DNA of 64,000 bases from Acidobacteriota bacterium (GTDB lineage Bacteria; Acidobacteriota; Blastocatellia; Pyrinomonadales; Pyrinomonadaceae): the NCBI GenBank assembly GCA_016703965.1, contig JADJBB010000021.1, positions 806,001-870,000 of the forward strand, in the 5' to 3' direction. The translations under genes and the position numbers were made by a program. The notes under the pieces are model-generated. The model was not told where the DNA came from and did no database searches. It worked only from the letters and a program-made list of their open reading frames with translations. Positions within the stretch are counted from its first letter, which is position 1, and the number at the start of each line of letters is the position of its first letter. This document shows positions 61,615 through 64,000 of this stretch, piece after piece.

Positions 61615-62523
61615 ATGAAGTTCCTTTCTCTAGCTCTTTCGATCACCCTGCTTTCCGGTTCGATCGCTTATGGTCAGGCAGGCACGGGCGTGGTACGTCA
61701 AAAGGAAAGAGAAGCCAGTTTGCTGTCTCATACGCTCAATGAGCGCACTCGTGCAGACGGCCGGGACGACATAAATCGAATTAATTCGAATGGAACCGTC
61801 GAGGAACGTCTGAAGCTTGAGCGAATACGGGAGCTCTATCGCAATCCGACCGACCAGGAACAAAGGGCGGTCGCTCCGGATACAGAAGACCTATCAAAAT
61901 ACGCGGACCTTCTCAAGAATAAGAATTTCGGGTTAGTGCGGCTGATGCCTGACTACGGATGCGACGAGATCACCTTCCAGACTAACCGATCGGACCGATG
62001 CGATATGCTTAAAATTCCGGGCGGCGGGGCGGCTTTTTCGTTTCGCACACGCACGCACAGGCAGTGGCGTTTTGCTGATCTGATCTATGACGGACGCAGC
62101 TTTTTGGCCTTTGGCCAGGGTTCGCAAGGGTTTTTGGCGAATATCGGTGACGTTCAGCTTGAGCATCTGAACGACAGCTCGCCGGGGCTGAAATTCATGA
62201 CAGATTTTGTGCCGGCAACGCAGTTTGAAAAGATAAGAGAGCAGAATCTGTCATTTTCAAGGCGAGTGATCGATGGCGAACATGTCTATTCCAAGGTCGT
62301 GCCGGCCAAGATAAATGTGACGTATTTGCTGCGTTCGATCGCTTATAAAGCTTATGTTGCACGCGATTTTGAAGGGGTACGGTTTAACGAATTATCGTTT
62401 GATAAGAGGACGGACATAATTGTGGCGTTCCGCGTAGTTAGGATGTCACCTGACGGGAGCTTAACGCTTTTGTGGCGCGAGATGCGGAATCTAGACTCTC
62501 CGAAGATCGCCGATCCCAGATAG
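61615..62523 (+). CDS. exported protein, paralogue of the next gene, function unknown
   Basis: 302 residues with a signal peptide (MKFLSLALSITLLSGSIAYGQ), one base after the gatB stop. A charged N-terminal third is followed by a region shared with the next gene: FGLVRLMPDYGCDEI, the Cys in DRCDMLKIPGGGAAFSFRTR, LLRSIAYKAYVARDFEGVRFNEL and LTLLWREMRNLDSPKI. Two conserved cysteines (DYGCDE, RCDML) could form a disulfide. I do not recognise the family. Confidence 0.75.
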   Translation: MKFLSLALSITLLSGSIAYGQAGTGVVRQKEREASLLSHTLNERTRADGRDDINRINSNGTVEERLKLERIRELYRNPTDQEQRAVAPDTEDLSKYADLLKNKNFGLVRLMPDYGCDEITFQTNRSDRCDMLKIPGGGAAFSFRTRTHRQWRFADLIYDGRSFLAFGQGSQGFLANIGDVQLEHLNDSSPGLKFMTDFVPATQFEKIREQNLSFSRRVIDGEHVYSKVVPAKINVTYLLRSIAYKAYVARDFEGVRFNELSFDKRTDIIVAFRVVRMSPDGSLTLLWREMRNLDSPKIADPR

Positions 62524-62555
62524 TAAGGAAAAAAGAGCTTTCGCCACAAAAGAAG

Positions 62556-63473
62556 ATGAAGTATTTAGCTGCAATTTGCGTAGTGCTTGTTTCCGCGGTA
62601 TTTACGTCGGCGCTCGCATTTCAAGTCTCAGCCACGCCCGCTCCGATCACGGTCGGCACTCCGACACCCGCGTATAATCGCAACTCTGATTATGAGATCA
62701 CCAAACTAAAAAACAAGCCAAAGGATGAGCAGATAAAGCAGGCGGGTGAGAATAAGGAGATGCTTACCAAGTACGTCGATCCTCTCTACAGGGTGCCGAT
62801 GGCAAACGAGCTTTCCACAGTAGCCATCGCCCCCGAGATCAGGTCTGTTTTCGATTCGTTTTTATCGCGGCCGAATACCGGCATTTTTAGAATAACGCCC
62901 GACCTCGGGTGTGCCGAGATCATCGGGATGGCCCGGCCCGAGGGTGATTGCTTAAAATATCCATTCCCCGGTGCCGGCAATGCCTATTCTTTCCGGAAGC
63001 ATGGTTACCGAATGCGGGGTGTATCCGATATTTCCTTTAGCGGAGCTAAATTTATTACGCCGGGGGCGCTGACGCAGGGAATCCTCGTAAAGCTCGGGGA
63101 TCTTCCGATCGAGAGCTTAGATCTTATGTCAGACGGTGTGGCGTATCTGCCTCAGTTTCAGCCGGCAGACGCGATCAAGGTGGTTACAGAAACCAATCGA
63201 AAGTTTGAGGCTGGGGTCGAAGCGGGTGGATTTCGCTACGCAAATACAGCGGCTGCAGAGATGAATATGACCTACGGACTGAGGTCGATCGCTTATCGGG
63301 GCGAAGTTGTACAGTCGTTTCAGGGAGTTGTGTTCAATGAACTCGACTATGATAAACGGCGTGATGTAATAGTCCTGTTCCGGACAGTTGGTTTTGACGT
63401 GGATGGAACTCTTATCGTCCTCTGGAAGGAGCTCAGAAATACCGAGTCGCCAAAACTCAGATCTCAGAAGTAG
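62556..63473 (+). CDS. exported protein, tandem paralogue, function unknown
   Basis: 305 residues from ATG 62556, which gives a signal peptide (MKYLAAICVVLVSAVFTSAL); the upstream frame to 62472 overlaps the previous gene. It shares with its neighbour the segments FRITPDLGCAEI, GDCLKYPFPGAGNAYSFRK, YGLRSIAYRGEVVQSFQGVVFNEL and LIVLWKELRNTESPKL. The N-terminal regions differ. The pair arose by duplication; the role is unknown. Confidence 0.75.
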   Translation: MKYLAAICVVLVSAVFTSALAFQVSATPAPITVGTPTPAYNRNSDYEITKLKNKPKDEQIKQAGENKEMLTKYVDPLYRVPMANELSTVAIAPEIRSVFDSFLSRPNTGIFRITPDLGCAEIIGMARPEGDCLKYPFPGAGNAYSFRKHGYRMRGVSDISFSGAKFITPGALTQGILVKLGDLPIESLDLMSDGVAYLPQFQPADAIKVVTETNRKFEAGVEAGGFRYANTAAAEMNMTYGLRSIAYRGEVVQSFQGVVFNELDYDKRRDVIVLFRTVGFDVDGTLIVLWKELRNTESPKLRSQK

Positions 63474-63511
63474 TTTTAAGAAGTGATTCCGATTTTAAGC
63501 CATAACAAATT

Positions 63512-64000
63512 ATGAATTTAGCTAACAAAGTCGGCGTCGTTACGGGCGGCACCAAGGGGATCGGCTATGCGATAGCTGAGAAATTATTAGATGCCGGAGC
63601 GAGTGTTTTTATTTGCGGACGAACCGTTTCGGCCGTCGAGGGAGCACTTAAAACGCTGGCGTTGAGAGGCAAGGCTGTAGGACGCAGTTGCGACGTCCGC
63701 AATGACGAACAGGTGCGTTCGATTCTGGCTGATTGCGAGCGAGTGCTCGGCGGCGTCGATATTCTGGTCAATAACGCCGGGATCGGGATCATGGGGAAAA
63801 CGGTCGAGCAGATCACGCCGGATGAGTTTCGGCAAACGGTCGAAACCAATCTGTTCGGCGTTTACTATGCCTGCCATTACGCGGTGCCGCTGATGAAGAT
63901 ACGCGGCGGCGGTTACATCATTAACATTTCATCGCTCGCCGGCCAGAACGCCCATCCCAAAATGGCAGCCTACAACGCCTCAAAATTCGGCCTTAACGGC
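63512..64000 (+). CDS. SDR-family oxidoreductase, N-terminal part
   Basis: 163 residues are visible before the window ends. Classical short-chain dehydrogenase: cofactor motif TGGTKGIG (residues ~11-18), NNAG near 88, the catalytic Ser in INISSLAG and YNASK at the end, so the Ser-Tyr-Lys triad is intact. It could be a 3-oxoacyl-ACP reductase or another SDR; the substrate region is outside the window. Confidence 0.92.
   Translation, partial: MNLANKVGVVTGGTKGIGYAIAEKLLDAGASVFICGRTVSAVEGALKTLALRGKAVGRSCDVRNDEQVRSILADCERVLGGVDILVNNAGIGIMGKTVEQITPDEFRQTVETNLFGVYYACHYAVPLMKIRGGGYIINISSLAGQNAHPKMAAYNASKFGLNG

Overview
The window looks like a chromosomal segment of a Gram-negative bacterium, most plausibly an acidobacterium of the Blastocatellia / Pyrinomonadales type. 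That placement is an inference from gene families, codon and GC style (about 50-55% GC) and the unusual intergenic repeats; no rRNA gene is present to confirm it. The Gram-negative envelope is supported directly: a TonB-dependent receptor, several lipobox lipoproteins, a soluble lytic transglycosylase, PBP4-type DacB and MurJ. No phage, insertion sequence, CRISPR array or integrase is visible.

Layout. 1-6.2 kb: the end of an amidohydrolase, then minus-strand genes for an S9 peptidase, a CusF-SCO fusion lipoprotein and a TPR-lytic transglycosylase. 6.2-17.4 kb: folD, mazG-like and coaE, leading into a compact oligopeptide ABC transporter locus (two binding proteins, two permeases, two ATPases) with two unrelated exported proteins embedded in it. 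17.7-24.7 kb: a DUF2383 protein, a PocR/GAF/GGDEF cyclase, an ATPase-like protein fused to an RsbW-type kinase domain, and DacB. 25.1-33.5 kb: MurJ, a gamma-carbonic anhydrase, a four-unit tandem array of inverted repeats, a gutted HisS paralogue, HisS, a frameshifted phosphatase, a SulP transporter and a DUF1572 protein. 33.6-37.4 kb: dxr-rseP-ispG. 37.5-41.0 kb (minus): miaA-hfq-tmk-holB-DUF2752. 41.1-45.98 kb: heparinase-like protein, tRNA-Leu(UAA), NfeD, PP2C phosphatase, a Cys/Met PLP enzyme. 46.1-52.1 kb: leuA, leuB, leuC and leuD on the minus strand, divergent from a LysR regulator. 52.2-53.7 kb: PilZ and GCS2 genes. 53.8-59.5 kb: a vitamin B12 uptake locus (btuF, btuC, btuD and a TonB receptor) with two cobalamin riboswitches. 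59.6-64 kb: gatB, exported proteins of unknown function and the start of an SDR gene.

The most unusual feature is not a gene. At least fifteen intergenic inverted repeats are built from short quasi-tandem words. Nearly all begin within about 30 nt of a stop codon, always just downstream of the gene, and in three cases the stop codon lies inside or touches the repeat. Different word families share this architecture. A second noncoding family, in two copies at 17.3-17.56 kb and 24.8-25.0 kb, has three ACCAA boxes at nearly identical spacing, CTCCC-like motifs and a 3' perfect hairpin followed by T residues, so it may encode a pair of small RNAs. Both cobalamin riboswitches carry stems made of one further word family.
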